The notes: generated from the letters alone by a model not told the origin. 55,383 nt of DNA from Helicobacteraceae bacterium (GCA_027066325.1 JAMONY010000011.1:1-55383); one strand, 5' to 3'; positions 1 through 8,979 are shown, numbered from the stretch's first letter. Numbers and translations are program-made.

Positions 1-2423
1 AAGAAAATGGAGATAAAACAGTAGCCGTTGATAGTTTTGAAGATAACAACCTTGTCTTTATAGATGAGGGACACCGTGGAGCTAAGGGCGATATATGGAA
101 AACAAACAGAGATAAACTATCAGCAAATGGTTTTGCTTTTGAATACTCAGCAACTTTTGCTCAAGCAATTAACAGTAGCACAGGGAAAAAGAAAACAGAG
201 CTTGAAAATGAGTATGCTAAGGCTATCATATTTGATTATAGTTATAAGTATTTTTATAGTGATGGCTATGGTAAAGACTACTCTATACTAAACCTTAGTG
301 AAGATAGTGAGGATATAAAACAGACTTACTTAACAGCTTCACTTTTAAGTTTTTATCAACAGATGAAAATCTATGAGAGTTCAAAGAGTTTGTTGAAACC
401 TTATCTTATAGAAAAACCTCTTATGGTGTTTGTTGGCGGAAGTGTAAATGCTGTTAGAACAGAAAGCAAAAAGCAAGTATCTGATGTTGTAGATGTATTA
501 CTGTTTATTGATGAGTTTATCAAGAGTAAAGCTGAAAGTATCGCAAACATAGAAAAGATTTTGAGTTTTGATAGTGGTCTTCGTAATGCTAAAGGTGTAG
601 ATATATTTGAAAATAAGTTTACTTTTTTAGAAAACAGACACCTAAATGCTTCACAACTTTTTGATGATATATTAAATATAATATTTAATGCTTCTAATGG
701 AATGCTTCATTTAGAAAATCTCAAAGGAGTTGAAGGAGAGATAGCACTTAAAATTGGCGAGAATAAACACTTTGGTGTTATCAATGTTGGAGATAGCGAT
801 AAGCTGACAAAGATGTGTGAAGCTAATGGTATCACAGTAAGCAGTAGAGAAATTTCTGGCTCACTTTTCAAGACCATAAATGAAACTAATTCAAACCTAA
901 ATATGCTTATAGGTTCAAAGAAGTTTAGTGAGGGTTGGAGTTCTTGGAGAGTATCTACCATGGGTCTTATGAATATAGGTAAAAAAGAGGGGTCTACTAT
1001 TATCCAACTTTTTGGTCGTGGAGTAAGACTTAAGGGTTATGATTTTACTCTTAAAAGAAGTAGAGACATAAGAGGTAAAGAGTTAGAGAGACAATATCAA
1101 GCCGTTGAAACACTAAATATATTTGGACTAAAAGCTGATTATATGAAAGCCTTTAAGGACTACCTAAAAGATGAGGGTGTTCCTGTCTCTGAAAGAGTAG
1201 AGTTTATTTTACCTTTGATTTATGATGAGAGTTATAAAACTAAAAAACTAAAAGTATTAGACTTACAAGAGGGTAAAGACTTCAAGCGTGAAGTGAAGCT
1301 TGATTTAAAGTATAGCGATATTGGAGGTATCAGTAAAAAGGTAGTATTGAGCTTATATAAACAAGTGGATATATTGGAAAGTGAAAGTAGAACTGGAAAT
1401 AAATATGACTTAAACTGTGAAATACTTCAAAAAGAACATTTAAGCTTTATAAATATTGATAACTTGTTTTTTGCGCTTCAACAGTTCAAAAATGAAAAAA
1501 ATTGGAGTAATCTAAATATCTCTAAAGTTGATATAAAAGATTTGGTAAATAAAAGTGATTGGTATAAACTATATATACCTGAAAATGATATGAAAGTAAG
1601 TAGCTTCAAAAACCTTGCTAACTTTGAAACTATTATGATTGCACTACTTAAAAAATATATGAAGTCATTTTATGAGTATAAAAAAAGTGAGTGGGAGAGC
1701 CAATTTTTAGAATATAGAGAATTGGATGAGACAAGAGACCGTGCCAACTTAATAGACAACTATACCATTACAGTGGAAGATAAAGAGATAGAGCTTATAG
1801 AGATATTGCATCGTCTTGAAAAAGACTTGATAAATAAGAAACTTCCTACATTTGATAGAGCTGATTTAAAAGTTTTTAACTTCAATAAACATCTATATAA
1901 TCCTTTAATATATACAAATAAGGGGATGACAGCTTTATCAATAAAACCAATAGAACTAAATAATGGCGAAAAAGATTTTGTTGAAGATTTAGATAGCTAC
2001 TTAAAGCGAAACAGTTCTACTTATGAAGATACAGAGATATACCTACTTAGAAATCAAAGTAAAACGGGTCTTGGTTTTTTCACTGAAGGTAATTTCTATC
2101 CTGATTTTATAATGTGGATTATTGAAGATACTAAGCAATATATCAACTTTATAGACCCTAAAGGCTTGGTAAATCTAAACACTAAAGATGACCCAAAAAT
2201 CAACTTATCTACTAAGATAAAGGAGATAGAAGAAAAGCTCAACGATGAAGATATAGTACTAAACTCATTTATAGTATCAGTAACCCCATACGGTGTAATT
2301 AAAATGCTTCAAGATACATTAGAGCAATCAGAATTAGAAGACAAAAATATATTATTTCAACAAGATGACAAAAATGGTTACATTGGAAAAATATTTTCTA
2401 AGCTTAATTTAAATAGTGGGTAA
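1..2423 (+). CDS. Type III restriction-like helicase-nuclease (5' end outside window)
   Basis: The reading frame is open from base 3, well upstream of the ATG at 363 given in the ORF track, so the gene is cut by the window edge. Upstream codons read a Walker B/motif II sequence FIDEGHRG and then FEYSATFAQA, as in superfamily 2 helicases. Downstream, SEGWSSWRV and QLFGRGVRLKG match helicase motifs V and VI. Near the C-terminus (about residues 580-600 counted from the 363 ATG) PD followed by DPK fits a PD-(D/E)xK nuclease. This arrangement is that of type III restriction Res subunits and related defence helicases that translocate on DNA and cut it. No methyltransferase is visible because the upstream side is missing. 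The gene is AT-richer than its downstream neighbours, which fits an acquired defence gene. The exact family is uncertain. Confidence 0.8.
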   Translation, partial: ENGDKTVAVDSFEDNNLVFIDEGHRGAKGDIWKTNRDKLSANGFAFEYSATFAQAINSSTGKKKTELENEYAKAIIFDYSYKYFYSDGYGKDYSILNLSEDSEDIKQTYLTASLLSFYQQMKIYESSKSLLKPYLIEKPLMVFVGGSVNAVRTESKKQVSDVVDVLLFIDEFIKSKAESIANIEKILSFDSGLRNAKGVDIFENKFTFLENRHLNASQLFDDILNIIFNASNGMLHLENLKGVEGEIALKIGENKHFGVINVGDSDKLTKMCEANGITVSSREISGSLFKTINETNSNLNMLIGSKKFSEGWSSWRVSTMGLMNIGKKEGSTIIQLFGRGVRLKGYDFTLKRSRDIRGKELERQYQAVETLNIFGLKADYMKAFKDYLKDEGVPVSERVEFILPLIYDESYKTKKLKVLDLQEGKDFKREVKLDLKYSDIGGISKKVVLSLYKQVDILESESRTGNKYDLNCEILQKEHLSFINIDNLFFALQQFKNEKNWSNLNISKVDIKDLVNKSDWYKLYIPENDMKVSSFKNLANFETIMIALLKKYMKSFYEYKKSEWESQFLEYRELDETRDRANLIDNYTITVEDKEIELIEILHRLEKDLINKKLPTFDRADLKVFNFNKHLYNPLIYTNKGMTALSIKPIELNNGEKDFVEDLDSYLKRNSSTYEDTEIYLLRNQSKTGLGFFTEGNFYPDFIMWIIEDTKQYINFIDPKGLVNLNTKDDPKINLSTKIKEIEEKLNDEDIVLNSFIVSVTPYGVIKMLQDTLEQSELEDKNILFQQDDKNGYIGKIFSKLNLNSG

Positions 2424-2435
2424 CCCCACTTTTTT
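2415..2435 (+). terminator. Rho-independent terminator of the helicase-nuclease gene
   Basis: AGTGGG and CCCACT form a 6-bp stem around the 4-nt loop TAAC, followed by a run of six T. The TAA stop codon lies in the loop, so coding sequence and terminator overlap. Confidence 0.75.
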
Positions 2436-2442
2436 ACTACTC

Positions 2443-2471
2443 TTGACATTAGTTTGATATCAAACTATAAT
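2443..2471 (+). promoter_or_regulatory. Consensus sigma70 promoter of the marR gene with operator in the spacer
   Basis: TTGACA (2443-2448) and TATAAT (2466-2471) are both perfect and separated by exactly 17 bp. The spacer is filled by the perfect palindrome AGTTTGATATCAAACT (2451-2466), which even shares its last base with the -10 box. The ATG at 2478 begins 7 bases after the -10 box, so transcription should start at or next to the A of the start codon. This predicts a leaderless message and strong repression when the palindrome is occupied. Confidence 0.85.
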
Positions 2472-2477
2472 TAGGTT

Positions 2478-2906
2478 ATGGAAAAGACAGATCACATAAT
2501 AGCACTAATTTCAAATATACGAGACAAATCAAACAAGCTGATTGTAAATGAGTTAAAAAAAGCATCAATACTAGATTTAGCACCAAGCCACGGCAGTATT
2601 TTGCAGCTACTTTTTTCCACAAAAGAGAGCCTAAGTATGCAAGATATCTCTATAAAAATCAACAGAGATAAGTCAACAGTAACTTCGCTGATAAATAAAC
2701 TTATAAAATTGAGATATGTAGAAAAAGTAAAAAATGCAGATGATAATAGAGTGAGTATTATCACTCTTACAGAAAAAGGGTGGCAGTTAAAACCAATCTT
2801 TGATGCAGTTTCACAGAAGCTGCTAGATAGCATATATAGAGGATTTGACAATGATCAAAAAAAGGAGGTAGTAGATGTTTTAGTAAAAATCAACTCTAAT
2901 CTATAA
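2478..2906 (+). CDS. MarR-family transcriptional regulator
   Basis: A 142-residue protein with the winged-helix MarR layout: an N-terminal dimerisation helix, HTH around residues 45-75 (LSMQDISIKINRDKSTVTSL), and a wing with NADDNRVSIITLTEKG, the family's DxR-type wing. Length is normal for the family. There is no useful Shine-Dalgarno, which fits leaderless translation from the promoter directly upstream. The same 16-bp palindrome overlaps its own promoter and precedes the next gene, so it probably represses itself and the SnoaL-like gene. The ligand is unknown; MarR proteins typically respond to small phenolics, oxidants or lipids. Confidence 0.85.
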   Translation: MEKTDHIIALISNIRDKSNKLIVNELKKASILDLAPSHGSILQLLFSTKESLSMQDISIKINRDKSTVTSLINKLIKLRYVEKVKNADDNRVSIITLTEKGWQLKPIFDAVSQKLLDSIYRGFDNDQKKEVVDVLVKINSNL

Positions 2907-2921
2907 AAAATTTAACAAAAT

Positions 2922-2937
2922 AGTTTGATATCAAACT
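2922..2937 (+). promoter_or_regulatory. Second copy of the MarR-type operator palindrome
   Basis: AGTTTGATATCAAACT, identical to the 16-bp palindrome in the marR promoter, lies 14 bases before the ATG of the SnoaL-like gene and just upstream of its AAGGAG ribosome site. I do not see a good -10 box here. The site could regulate a weak local promoter or act as a roadblock to readthrough from marR. Confidence 0.75.
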
Positions 2938-2951
2938 AAAAAGGAGTAGTT

Positions 2952-3800
2952 ATGAAGAGATATGTTTTAGGTATGTTTGTTGTATTTAGCTTATTGGCTT
3001 ATGCAGATAGTAGCTTGGTTGCACATAAGGAGTTAGACATGAAAACAAAAAAAGAGAGAGTTGTTGAGTTGTTGAGCTCAATTGAGTCGGGAGAGAATAA
3101 GCCAGTTGGGTATATCAATCCAAATAAATACATTCAGCATAATCTCTCTATTGGTGATGGATTAGAAGGTTTTGGTGAAGTTATAAAACAACTTCCAAAA
3201 GATAGTACGAAGGTTGAAGTACTTCGTGCTTTTGAAGATGGTGATTTTGTATTTACTCATACAAAATATAACTTTTTTGGCGAGAAAATTGGTTTTGATA
3301 TCTTTCGTTTTGAAGATGGAAAAATTGTAGAACATTGGGATAACCTGCAAGAGATTGTAGAAAAAACTGCAAGTGGAAGAACGCAGTTTGATGGTACAAC
3401 TGTTGTTGTCGATGTGGATAAAACTGCATCCAATAAGCTTTTAGTAAAAAACTTTGTAGATGATGTGCTTTTGGGTAAAAATCCACAAAAGATAACCAAA
3501 TATATCTCAACTAAAACTTATATGCAACACAATCCATATGTGCAAGATGGTTTAGATGGGTTAAGTAGAGCGCTTGAAGAGTTAGAAAAAGCTGGTATGC
3601 CTTTAGTTTATGAGAAAAATCATATGGTTTTAGGTGAGGGTAATTTTGTATTGGCAGTGAGCGAGGGTATTTTTATGAAAAATCATGTCGCATTTTATGA
3701 TCTATTTAGAGTTGAGGATGGAAAAATAGTAGAACATTGGGATACGATAGAAAAAATCCCACCTAAAGAAGAGCATAAAAATAGCAATGGAAAGTTTTAG
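2952..3800 (+). CDS. Secreted protein with two tandem SnoaL-like domains
   Basis: The 282-residue product starts with a signal peptide (VLGMFVVFSLLAYADS). Two related halves follow. Both contain QHN near the start, a GL(E/D)G helix, and a closing strand with FR(F/V)EDGKIVEHWD. That is the NTF2/SnoaL-like fold (predicted aldol-condensing SnoaL-like family); a duplicated domain in one exported chain is less usual than the single-domain form. A good AAGGAG site sits 6 bases before the ATG. It is likely under control of the MarR protein upstream because both carry the same operator. No catalytic activity can be assigned; small hydrophobic ligand binding or detoxification is inference. Confidence 0.75.
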   Translation: MKRYVLGMFVVFSLLAYADSSLVAHKELDMKTKKERVVELLSSIESGENKPVGYINPNKYIQHNLSIGDGLEGFGEVIKQLPKDSTKVEVLRAFEDGDFVFTHTKYNFFGEKIGFDIFRFEDGKIVEHWDNLQEIVEKTASGRTQFDGTTVVVDVDKTASNKLLVKNFVDDVLLGKNPQKITKYISTKTYMQHNPYVQDGLDGLSRALEELEKAGMPLVYEKNHMVLGEGNFVLAVSEGIFMKNHVAFYDLFRVEDGKIVEHWDTIEKIPPKEEHKNSNGKF

Positions 3801-3872
3801 TGCTAAGTTGTTATTTTGGTAGTTAGAGTCATTGTGGGCTAGAGATAGAGCTTGGGGAATATGTGTTTATAT

Positions 3873-3898
3873 GCTTATGCTCTAGCTGGTGCGTAAGC
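3873..3898. terminator. Possible hairpin between convergent genes
   Basis: GCTTATGC and GCGTAAGC can form an 8-bp stem (one G-U pair) with a 10-nt loop, in the 122-bp space between the convergent SnoaL-like and apbE genes. Only a weak T-rich tail follows on the plus strand. Confidence 0.3.
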
Positions 3899-3922
3899 TA
3901 CATTTTAATCTATCTAAAAATT

Positions 3923-4861
3923 TTATAGCCAATCATCTACTATCTTGATGTGCTCTAGTAGGTTGGAGCTTTTTATCACTTTGTGATCGCTGTAGATTAG
4001 TATGTAGGCTATGTTGTTGGACTCTAGTAGCTCTATGGCTTGTGCGTGTGGCATAACTGATATGGCAGTGGCATATGCGTCTAATGTGCTATTTTTAATC
4101 TTAGATATGAGAGTAGCAGAGGCTAGCTTTGTGCTAAAAGTTTTTGTTTTGGGGTTGATTAGATGATTTTGTGCTCTAGTTTTGATAAAACGGTTATAGT
4201 CTCCACTTGTGCTTATGGCTAGATTATCTTTGATGGTCTGAAATCTCATAATGCTCTTAGTGCCAAATGGGTTCTGTATCGAGACGGTGCACTTTTTTAG
4301 ACATCTTATATCTCCGCTTAGTGCCACAACTGCACTATCTGCCCCACATTCTTTTAGAGTCTTTATGGCTTTATCTACACCAAATCCTTTGCCAAATCCT
4401 CCAAGATCTAGTGTGGCATTTAGATCTATGGAGGCTACAGTTTGGTTTAGCTCTAGGCTATCTAAGAGTAGTTTTGCATTTTGCATTTTTACTCTATCTA
4501 CACTGCTTGATGGGTTGTTAAAATCTAAGACTTGGCGTGTTATAGAGCCTATGCTGATATCAAAATATCCACCACTTTGCTTAAAGTAGTGCAAGGCTTC
4601 TGTTAGCGCTTCATATGTATCTTGTGAGATTGATGCTTTGCCGTATAGGTTTAGATTGTAGATATCAGAACCTATCTTGTAGCTAGAGAGTGATGCCTCT
4701 ACTTCTCTTATGCGCTCAAACGCTTTTTGTATGCAGCTGGAGTTACTGGTTTGAGTTTTGATGGTAGCAAATGTCCCCATCAAGACCTGTTCGCGTACTA
4801 CTATCTCTGCTGCAGCAAGAGAGCATGATAGCAGTAGTAGAGACAGTAGGGCAGCTTTCAT
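3923..4861 (-). CDS. apbE: ApbE-like FAD:protein FMN transferase
   Basis: A 312-residue exported protein (signal peptide KAALLSLLLLSCSLAAA). ApbE hallmarks are visible: YFDISIGSI near residue 100, DLGGFGKGFGVDKAI near 155, LAISTSGDYNRF near 215 and the metal-site region STLDAYATAISVM near 265. The family uses FAD to attach FMN covalently to a Thr/Ser in periplasmic-side proteins such as NqrC, RnfG or NosR-type subunits. No flavinylation substrate is encoded in this window. It abuts the M23 peptidase with no gap (ATG at 4861, upstream stop at 4862) and is the last gene of the nadA operon. Confidence 0.85.
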   Translation of the reverse strand: MKAALLSLLLLSCSLAAAEIVVREQVLMGTFATIKTQTSNSSCIQKAFERIREVEASLSSYKIGSDIYNLNLYGKASISQDTYEALTEALHYFKQSGGYFDISIGSITRQVLDFNNPSSSVDRVKMQNAKLLLDSLELNQTVASIDLNATLDLGGFGKGFGVDKAIKTLKECGADSAVVALSGDIRCLKKCTVSIQNPFGTKSIMRFQTIKDNLAISTSGDYNRFIKTRAQNHLINPKTKTFSTKLASATLISKIKNSTLDAYATAISVMPHAQAIELLESNNIAYILIYSDHKVIKSSNLLEHIKIVDDWL

Positions 4862-6229
4862 CTACTTGGTACGATCTATGATATCTCTTGCCTCTTTGAT
4901 TACATCTGTTATGTTGAGTCTAATCCACTGTTTGTCCATCCACTCTTCAGGTCTAACTTCTACACCTTGCACAAGAACACCAAAGTGGACATGATCACCC
5001 ATGGCGTAGCCTGTTACACCTGTATTGGCTATCTGCTCACCATCACCTACTAGATCTCCATCACTAACATTGACGCTTGAGCAGTGTCCATATAGCGTAT
5101 ATAGACCTAAGTCATGTGATAGAATTGGCATGTTTCCGTATATGCCATTTTCTGAAGCAAATACAACTTCAGCACTATTTTGAACTAAGATTTTTGCCAT
5201 CTTAACACTCGCAAGATCTAGCCCTAAGTGGTAAGACTCGCTAATCTTTTTTCCTTTATAGTAGTAGAGCCTGTGGTCACCAAAGCTAGCTATGACTTTG
5301 CCATTTTTTAGTGGATAGAATGGTTTTTGTGTAAATGAGTCTATCTGGCTATCTGAAACTTTGGAGGTTATGGAGCGTATGAGATCCTCATTTTGTTTGC
5401 GGATATCCTCATTGACAAATTTAAACTTTTCAATCACCCCAGAGTCGGGATCTGCTCCAAACTGCTCTGCAAGATCTGATACGGTATCATTTAAAAATGA
5501 GTCACTTAGTCTAATTTTTGAGACTTTGTAGCTTCTCTCTTTGAGGTATAGCGGTATGTATGTTTTGACACTATTGCCCGCTAGATCTGTTGCTATGACA
5601 CTTGCTCTAAAAGATGTGGCACCAACTGGCCAAGCTATAAGAGCTATGTAGTGATCTTCTCTATAGAATGGTTTTGCTTTAAAGCGTTTGTTGAAGCTGG
5701 TTTCTATATATAGATCTTTGAGATTTTCATCTTTTGCGCTAAATACAACAAGTGCAGATCCACCCTTGATGATCTTGTATGAGTTTGAGATAATGTTAAT
5801 TTTTGGACGCAAAGAGTCTATCTGTAGCACCGTTGTACTTACAGCTCTGTTGCCTGCTAGAAAGTTCCACTTGCTAGCATCGCGCGCCTCTATGGTTACG
5901 GTGATATTGCCACTTTTTGCAACACTGCGCGATGGCACTTTGAGCTCAAGGCTCTTAAGCTTGATGGGCGCCATAAGAGACTCCTCTGCTAAGACGCGCT
6001 CTTTGTTGCCACTTTGGAGTGTAACCTTATACTCCATTATGCCACTATCATCACTGATCTCTATCTTTAAGGGTACGCGCCCGTTCCAGTACTGATCATT
6101 GAGAAGGGTTATCTTTGGTACATCTCTCTCAAACATAGCGGAGTTGTATAGATAGACTCCAGCACCCATTAAGAGCGCAACAATAACTAAAAATAGCTTA
6201 CCACCTGCTCCTCTGTTTTTACGACCCAT
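4862..6229 (-). CDS. M23-family peptidoglycan metallopeptidase, membrane anchored
   Basis: A 455-residue protein with one N-terminal transmembrane segment (LFLVIVALLMGAGVYLY), a long beta-rich periplasmic stretch and a C-terminal LytM/M23 domain. The zinc site is intact: HLGLD (H-x3-D), then YGH and HVHFG (HxH). Such enzymes cut peptide crosslinks or stems in peptidoglycan, and relatives control cell shape in Helicobacter and Campylobacter; that role here is inference. It overlaps the DHH phosphoesterase gene by one base (position 6229) and directly precedes apbE, so it is co-transcribed with the NAD genes. Confidence 0.85.
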   Translation of the reverse strand: MGRKNRGAGGKLFLVIVALLMGAGVYLYNSAMFERDVPKITLLNDQYWNGRVPLKIEISDDSGIMEYKVTLQSGNKERVLAEESLMAPIKLKSLELKVPSRSVAKSGNITVTIEARDASKWNFLAGNRAVSTTVLQIDSLRPKINIISNSYKIIKGGSALVVFSAKDENLKDLYIETSFNKRFKAKPFYREDHYIALIAWPVGATSFRASVIATDLAGNSVKTYIPLYLKERSYKVSKIRLSDSFLNDTVSDLAEQFGADPDSGVIEKFKFVNEDIRKQNEDLIRSITSKVSDSQIDSFTQKPFYPLKNGKVIASFGDHRLYYYKGKKISESYHLGLDLASVKMAKILVQNSAEVVFASENGIYGNMPILSHDLGLYTLYGHCSSVNVSDGDLVGDGEQIANTGVTGYAMGDHVHFGVLVQGVEVRPEEWMDKQWIRLNITDVIKEARDIIDRTK

Positions 6230-7158
6230 TATATACTCCTTTGTATCTGTAAAATAAGTTCTCTTTTTATCTGCTCTATGGTAGAAGACTTATCGATAAA
6301 ACCGGCAGAAAAGTGGTGTCCACCTCCACCAAATTTCTTAGCTATTGAGCCAACATCAACCCCTTTGGCACTCTTGAGTGAGACTCTTACACCACCATCT
6401 TTGCGCTGGCGAATCAAAATGGCTACAAGTGCTGTTGGTAGATGTACCGCCTCATAGAGCAGATCATCACTCTCTTCAACCCTAGCTCCAGATGAGGCTA
6501 GATCATCTTGTGTCACCTTTAAAAAGGCTATCTTTGCATCATGAACAAGCTCTAAGCTTTGCGTGATGATAGATTTTAGACGCATAGCAGATAGTGATAC
6601 CTTTAAAAATAACTCTTGGTTGATTAGCTCTGTATTGGCTCCATGTTCTATGAGATAGAGGGTATCTTTAAAAGTGCTTGCATCTGTAAGGGTGCTCATA
6701 AATCCAAGCGAATCATCACTAATGGAAGCATATAGCGCGGTTGCCATTGTAGCATTTAGCTCTATGTTGTTATCTTTAAACCATCGTAAAAGTACAGTAG
6801 CGGTGCTTATGGCATCTTGATCTACTATGTTTATATCTCCAAAGCTGTTATTGCTTCTGTGGTGGTCTATGTTGATTAGAAAAGTTGTACACTCAAACCC
6901 AAGTCTATCGTATGAGCCACAATCAAAAGCTATGACTAGATCAGCACTTTTTTTAACTACAGATCTGAGCTTGTTTGCATGTGGTATGCAGTACAGTTTT
7001 GGATCTATTGGTGAGGTTGCGCAGTATAGAGTGACCTTCTTGCCTAACCTGATTAGGTGGTGATACATAGCACTAGCAGAGCCAAGGGAGTCAGCATCTG
7101 GGTTTTTGTGTACTACTAACATGATCTGTTGAGCGCTATTGATCTTATTGAGCATCAA
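6229..7158 (-). CDS. DHH-family phosphoesterase (NrnA-like)
   Basis: The 309-residue protein has the DHH layout: HKNPDADSLGSA (motif I), DCGSYDRLG (motif II), NIDHHRSN (the DHH motif) and a C-terminal DHHA1 domain ending GGGGHHFSAGF. NrnA-type enzymes degrade short oligoribonucleotides and some also dephosphorylate pAp; others hydrolyse cyclic dinucleotides. There is no sensory or membrane domain, so the nanoRNase/pAp role is the simplest guess. It overlaps nadC by 4 bases, giving tight translational coupling within the operon. Confidence 0.85.
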   Translation of the reverse strand: MMLNKINSAQQIMLVVHKNPDADSLGSASAMYHHLIRLGKKVTLYCATSPIDPKLYCIPHANKLRSVVKKSADLVIAFDCGSYDRLGFECTTFLINIDHHRSNNSFGDINIVDQDAISTATVLLRWFKDNNIELNATMATALYASISDDSLGFMSTLTDASTFKDTLYLIEHGANTELINQELFLKVSLSAMRLKSIITQSLELVHDAKIAFLKVTQDDLASSGARVEESDDLLYEAVHLPTALVAILIRQRKDGGVRVSLKSAKGVDVGSIAKKFGGGGHHFSAGFIDKSSTIEQIKRELILQIQRSI

Positions 7159-7973
7159 TCACACTTCATTGATAGATCTATCCAGTTTGCTTGGTGTATC
7201 AGCGAGCCACAGCTAATAGCATCCACACCACACTTAGCATGCTGCTCAATAGTCTTTAAGCAGATGTTGCCACTAGACTCTATGAGTACATGTGGATACT
7301 TTGAGTTTTTGATAGATACAACTTCTACTATCTTCTCTAAGTCCATGTTGTCACACATGACTATATCAGCTCCAGCCATAAAAGCTTCAAGTGCACCCTG
7401 AACGCTCTCAGCCTCTACTTCTATTTTGGTAGTAAATGGTATGGCGGATCTAGCTTTTTTGATAAAATCTGCAAGATCTTCTATGGTGCGTAGATGTGTA
7501 TCTTTAAGCATCAAAGAGTCATCTAGCCCCATTCTATGGTTTTGGGCTCCACCTACTCTAGTAGCATATTTTTCAAACTCACGCAATAGAGGTCTGGTTT
7601 TTCTAGTATCTAAGAGTTTGCAATTGTAAGGTTTTAGTATCTGTACATACTGTTTGGTTAGCGTGGCGATAGAGCTTGCATGAAGTATGATATTTAAGAT
7701 AGTGCGCTCACACTTTAAGAGTGTGTGAGAGTCTGTTTGGATGGTAGCTAGCTTATTAGACTTGCTAAACCTATCACCATCTTTAAAATGCCAATCTATC
7801 TCAAATCCCTCCAGCCTAGCTATCTCATCAGCATATAGTGCTCCCGCTAAGACTCCATCGCACTTGGCTACAATAGTGCCAGTTGCATCTATGGCAGGTG
7901 CAACTTTAGCATACAGATCACCCCTACCAACATCTTCACTTAAAGCATCCCTTACAAATGTTTCAACACTCAC
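7155..7973 (-). CDS. nadC: Nicotinate-nucleotide pyrophosphorylase (carboxylating)
   Basis: A 272-residue protein of normal length for NadC. Characteristic sequences are LLDTRKTRPLLREFEK with the following GGAQNHRMGL, and KIEVEAES, VMCDNM and LIESSGNI in the barrel. The enzyme converts quinolinate and PRPP to nicotinate mononucleotide, the third step of de novo NAD synthesis. It overlaps nadA by 4 bases, so the two consecutive enzymes of the pathway are translationally coupled. Confidence 0.95.
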   Translation of the reverse strand: MSVETFVRDALSEDVGRGDLYAKVAPAIDATGTIVAKCDGVLAGALYADEIARLEGFEIDWHFKDGDRFSKSNKLATIQTDSHTLLKCERTILNIILHASSIATLTKQYVQILKPYNCKLLDTRKTRPLLREFEKYATRVGGAQNHRMGLDDSLMLKDTHLRTIEDLADFIKKARSAIPFTTKIEVEAESVQGALEAFMAGADIVMCDNMDLEKIVEVVSIKNSKYPHVLIESSGNICLKTIEQHAKCGVDAISCGSLIHQANWIDLSMKCD

Positions 7974-8959
7974 AGCTCAAGCATCCTATCGAGCGCAACT
8001 TTTGCCCAGATTCTAGTCTGCTCATCTATCTCAATCTCATTGATAGGGTTGTTGTCCTCTATGGACTTGAGTGCATCATAGAGATCTTGTAGTGTTGTCT
8101 CATTCATGGTTGGGCACTCTGGTTTGGTTGAAGATAGTACAAATGTATTTTTATCGCGCAGCCTGTTGACAAGATTAAACTCAGTTCCAACAGCCACTTT
8201 TTGCTCCTCATCTAACTCTTTGATGTAAGATATAATCTGAGAAGTTGAGCCTACAAAGTCTGCTTTAGCACACACCGCAGGGTCACACTCTGGATGTACT
8301 ACTATCTTAATGCCATCATATTTTTGCCTATAAAATTCTATGTCGTCCACACTAAAGAGTTGATGCACTGAGCAAAAACCATCAAAGCAGATAATATCAG
8401 CAGAGGCTATGTCGCCATCTATCCCAATGACGGCAGATTTTAAGCCCATCTGTATAGCTATGTTTTGACCTAAGCATCTATCTGGAACAAAGAGTATCTT
8501 TTTGCCCTCTTTAAGTGCAGCTTCTATGATGATTTTGGCATTTGAGCTAGTACAGACCATGCCACCCATCTTACCAACCTTGGCTTTTACTTCAGCGTTG
8601 GAGTTGATGTAGGTTATTGGTAAGATATTGTCTATATCAACACCAGCTGTAACCATAGCCTCAACAGACTCTTCAAAGTAGGAGCCGTCTATCATGCGTG
8701 CCATAGAGCAGCAGGCTAGTTTTGGCATTATGACGCGTTTGTGTGGGCTTAGTATCTTAACACTTTGACCCATAAATCCAACACCACAAAAGACAACAAA
8801 TTTGCTACTATCTTCTAGTGTTCTTTTGGCAAGCTCAAGTGAGTCTCCAGTAATATCACCCATCTCAAACACCTCGTCGCGTTGATAGAAGTGTGCTACT
8901 ACTGTTACATCTAGTCTCTTTTTAAGATCATTGATCTGATTGATTAGATTTTGGCTCAT
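7970..8959 (-). CDS. nadA: Quinolinate synthase, 4Fe-4S
   Basis: NadA condenses iminoaspartate with dihydroxyacetone phosphate to quinolinate. Family sequences are VVAHFYQRDEVFEMGDITGD, CGVGFMGQSVKILSP, HPECDPAVC and GTEFNLVNRL, with cysteines placed for the 4Fe-4S cluster. The ORF track starts at 8980 (MHKKEKRM), but the AAGAGAAGAGA ribosome site fits the Met at 8959 (MSQNLINQ), and the 8980 ATG would lie inside the likely -10 box on this strand. I therefore take 8959. First gene of the NAD-DHH-M23-apbE operon, divergent from plsY. Confidence 0.93.
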   Translation of the reverse strand: MSQNLINQINDLKKRLDVTVVAHFYQRDEVFEMGDITGDSLELAKRTLEDSSKFVVFCGVGFMGQSVKILSPHKRVIMPKLACCSMARMIDGSYFEESVEAMVTAGVDIDNILPITYINSNAEVKAKVGKMGGMVCTSSNAKIIIEAALKEGKKILFVPDRCLGQNIAIQMGLKSAVIGIDGDIASADIICFDGFCSVHQLFSVDDIEFYRQKYDGIKIVVHPECDPAVCAKADFVGSTSQIISYIKELDEEQKVAVGTEFNLVNRLRDKNTFVLSSTKPECPTMNETTLQDLYDALKSIEDNNPINEIEIDEQTRIWAKVALDRMLEL

Positions 8960-8979
8960 TCTCTTCTCTTTTTTATGCA

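Noticed and set aside
64-291. 75-residue ORF at the left edge
   Set aside because: It is out of frame with the helicase-nuclease, whose frame is open across the same bases and encodes recognisable motifs.
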